Translations under genes and position numbers: made by a program
From: Chloroflexota bacterium
GTDB lineage: Bacteria; Chloroflexota; Anaerolineae; Anaerolineales; Anaerolineaceae
Length of the DNA: 6,285 nucleotides
Assembly: GCA_023406965.1 (NCBI GenBank)
Contig: JAEXTI010000077.1
Span: forward strand, 1 to 6,285
Direction of reading: 5' to 3'
Shown here: piece by piece, positions 5,442 through 6,285 of the stretch
How positions within the stretch are numbered: position 1 is the stretch's first letter
Layout: each line of letters starts with the position of its first letter
The notes under the pieces: model-generated
Databases searched by the model: none
What the model was told of the DNA's origin: nothing
What the model saw: only the letters and a program-made list of their open reading frames with translations

Positions 5442-5461
5442 AGTTTCAAACAAATGATTGA
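5442..5461. promoter_or_regulatory. Candidate TetR operator O2
   Basis: This copy shares AGTTTCAAACA and three further blocks with O1. It has its own imperfect palindrome at 5446-5461, TCAA.CA..TG.TTGA. Its right half covers the -35 box (5458-5463) of the plus-strand promoter, so binding here would repress the plus-strand SDR. It is less symmetrical than O1, which suggests weaker binding. Confidence 0.6.
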
Positions 5462-5486
5462 CTTTTTCGAGATTCCTGGCTATACT
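5458..5486 (+). promoter_or_regulatory. Sigma-70 promoter for the plus-strand SDR, TTGACT-17-TATACT
   Basis: The -35 box TTGACT (5458-5463) and -10 box TATACT (5481-5486) each match consensus at five of six bases, with a spacer of exactly 17. Predicted initiation is near the A at 5493, leaving a leader of about 114 bases before the ATG at 5607. It stands back to back with the SDR-tetR promoter. Confidence 0.8.
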
Positions 5487-5492
5487 CATTGC

Positions 5493-5606
5493 AGATGATA
5501 ACTACTCAGCCAGAAGTGGAAGAAGCCTCTTTCCTCACCCTCTGAGCAGTTACTGCAGATACACCTTCCCGCCCCAAGCGGGAGGAATTAAGATGAGGAG
5601 AATACA
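5493..5606 (+). other. Structured 5' leader of the plus-strand SDR
   Basis: The predicted leader can fold into two elements. Bases 5499-5509 pair with 5542-5552 (one A-C mismatch in 11). CCTTCCCGC at 5564-5572 pairs with GCGGGAGG at 5578-5585, forming an 8-bp stem (5565-5585, one G-U pair) with loop CCCAA. The second hairpin ends nine bases before the GAGGAG ribosome site. There is also a small open frame at 5495-5545 encoding MITTQPEVEEASFLTL, whose ATG would be only two bases from the predicted start. No T tract follows either stem, so they are not intrinsic terminators. No known riboswitch was recognised. Confidence 0.4.
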
Positions 5607-6285
5607 ATGAACAGTTGGGTATTGATTACTGGAGCAACCGGCGGGTTGGGCAAAGCCTTTGCCACCGAATGTGCCGCCCGCGGCTGGAACCTGGTAATGA
5701 CCGACCTGAAGCCTGCCCCACTCGAAACATTGGCTGGCGGGTTGCAGAAAGCCTATAACGTGGATGTGCGCTGTTACACCAGCGACCTGACCAGCCCGGC
5801 CTCGCGCGCGCAGTTGTTTGACACCTTTACCGGCGAGCGAATGCGCTTTTGGATGGTGATCAATGTGGCTGGATTGGATTTTGAAGGTTCCTTCTATGAG
5901 CAGCCCTTCGAAAAAATCCGTACCATTATCCGCCTGAACATCGAAGGCACCCTGGAGGTAACCCACGCACTCATGCAGCAGCGCGACCCGGTGCGCACTT
6001 TCCGCATCATCAACGTTGCCAGCCTGGCGGCCTTTTACCCCATGCCCGTCAAAGCCACCTACGCCGCCTCAAAGCGCTTTCTGCTCGACTTCTCGCTGGC
6101 CCTGCGCGAAGAACTGCGCGACGTCGGCGTCACCGTCACGGCGCTGTGCCCGGCGGGCATGCCCACAACGCCCGAATGCATCGAGTCCATCGAGTCCCAG
6201 GGCTGGATGGGCGCTCTCACCACTCAGAACACCGGTTCGGTCGCCGCGGGCACCATCGACAGTGCCCTCAAGGGAAAAGCCGTAT
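5607..6285 (+). CDS. Short-chain dehydrogenase/reductase, 3' end missing
   Basis: The frame is open from the ATG at 5607 to the window edge, giving 226 residues, and it lacks only its C-terminus. GAGGAG stands six bases before the ATG. Classical SDR features are present: TGATGGLG (8-15) for NAD(P) binding, D33 after the second strand (MTDLKP), N111 in RLNIEG, S139 in NVASLA, and Y152 with K156 in TYAASK. The usual NNAG is NVAG here (86-89), and the motif after the active site reads CPAGMPTTPE. D33 suggests NAD(H) preference, unlike the arginine-bearing minus-strand SDR. The two SDRs are clearly different subfamilies rather than a recent duplication. Its promoter overlaps candidate operator O2, so it is probably controlled by the TetR protein. 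Substrate unknown. Confidence 0.9.
   Translation, partial: MNSWVLITGATGGLGKAFATECAARGWNLVMTDLKPAPLETLAGGLQKAYNVDVRCYTSDLTSPASRAQLFDTFTGERMRFWMVINVAGLDFEGSFYEQPFEKIRTIIRLNIEGTLEVTHALMQQRDPVRTFRIINVASLAAFYPMPVKATYAASKRFLLDFSLALREELRDVGVTVTALCPAGMPTTPECIESIESQGWMGALTTQNTGSVAAGTIDSALKGKAV

Noticed and set aside
5565..5585. GC-rich hairpin ahead of the plus-strand SDR as an intrinsic terminator
   Set aside because: Neither strand has a T tract after the stem. It is kept only as part of a structured leader.

Overview
The window reads as a piece of a bacterial chromosome with moderate-to-high GC coding DNA and AT-rich gaps. It carries consensus-like sigma-70 promoters, Shine-Dalgarno sites and tightly packed operons. 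The style of the proteins and the N-terminus of the gene at the left edge resemble Chloroflexota (Anaerolineae-like) genomes. That placement rests on memory of protein style, not on a search, and is tentative. No phage, transposon, CRISPR, tRNA or rRNA gene was seen.

Layout from left to right. (1) Positions 1-116 hold the first 38 codons of a minus-strand gene. A 212-base gap follows, with a strong minus-strand promoter (241-269) and an intrinsic terminator (157-181), so the promoter lies upstream of a terminator that precedes the gene. (2) Positions 329-2314 hold a compact minus-strand operon transcribed right to left: a short NfeD-family membrane protein, a slipin/stomatin-type SPFH protein and a RimI-like GNAT acetyltransferase, with gaps of 12 and 3 bases. 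(3) A 223-base gap (2315-2537) holds a -10 box for that operon and a stable hairpin with a GNRA loop. (4) A minus-strand MFS transporter occupies 2538-3752. (5) A minus-strand pair, a retinol-dehydrogenase-like SDR followed by a TetR regulator, share a 4-base ATGA overlap (3851-5334). (6) A 272-base divergent promoter region (5335-5606) follows. (7) A second SDR on the plus strand starts at 5607 and runs off the right edge.

How the parts work together. NfeD and SPFH proteins are known partners in membrane-microdomain organisation, and the GNAT gene appears to be translated with them. The most informative part is the divergent region at about 5387-5486. A perfect TTGACA-17-TATAAT promoter drives the SDR-tetR pair leftward, and a TTGACT-17-TATACT promoter drives the second SDR rightward. 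A 12-bp perfect palindrome lies in the spacer of the first promoter, and a related imperfect palindrome covers the -35 box of the second. The simplest reading is that the TetR protein represses its own operon and the divergent SDR until an unknown small molecule releases it. The MFS transporter next to tetR may be an export or uptake partner, but no substrate can be read from the sequence.
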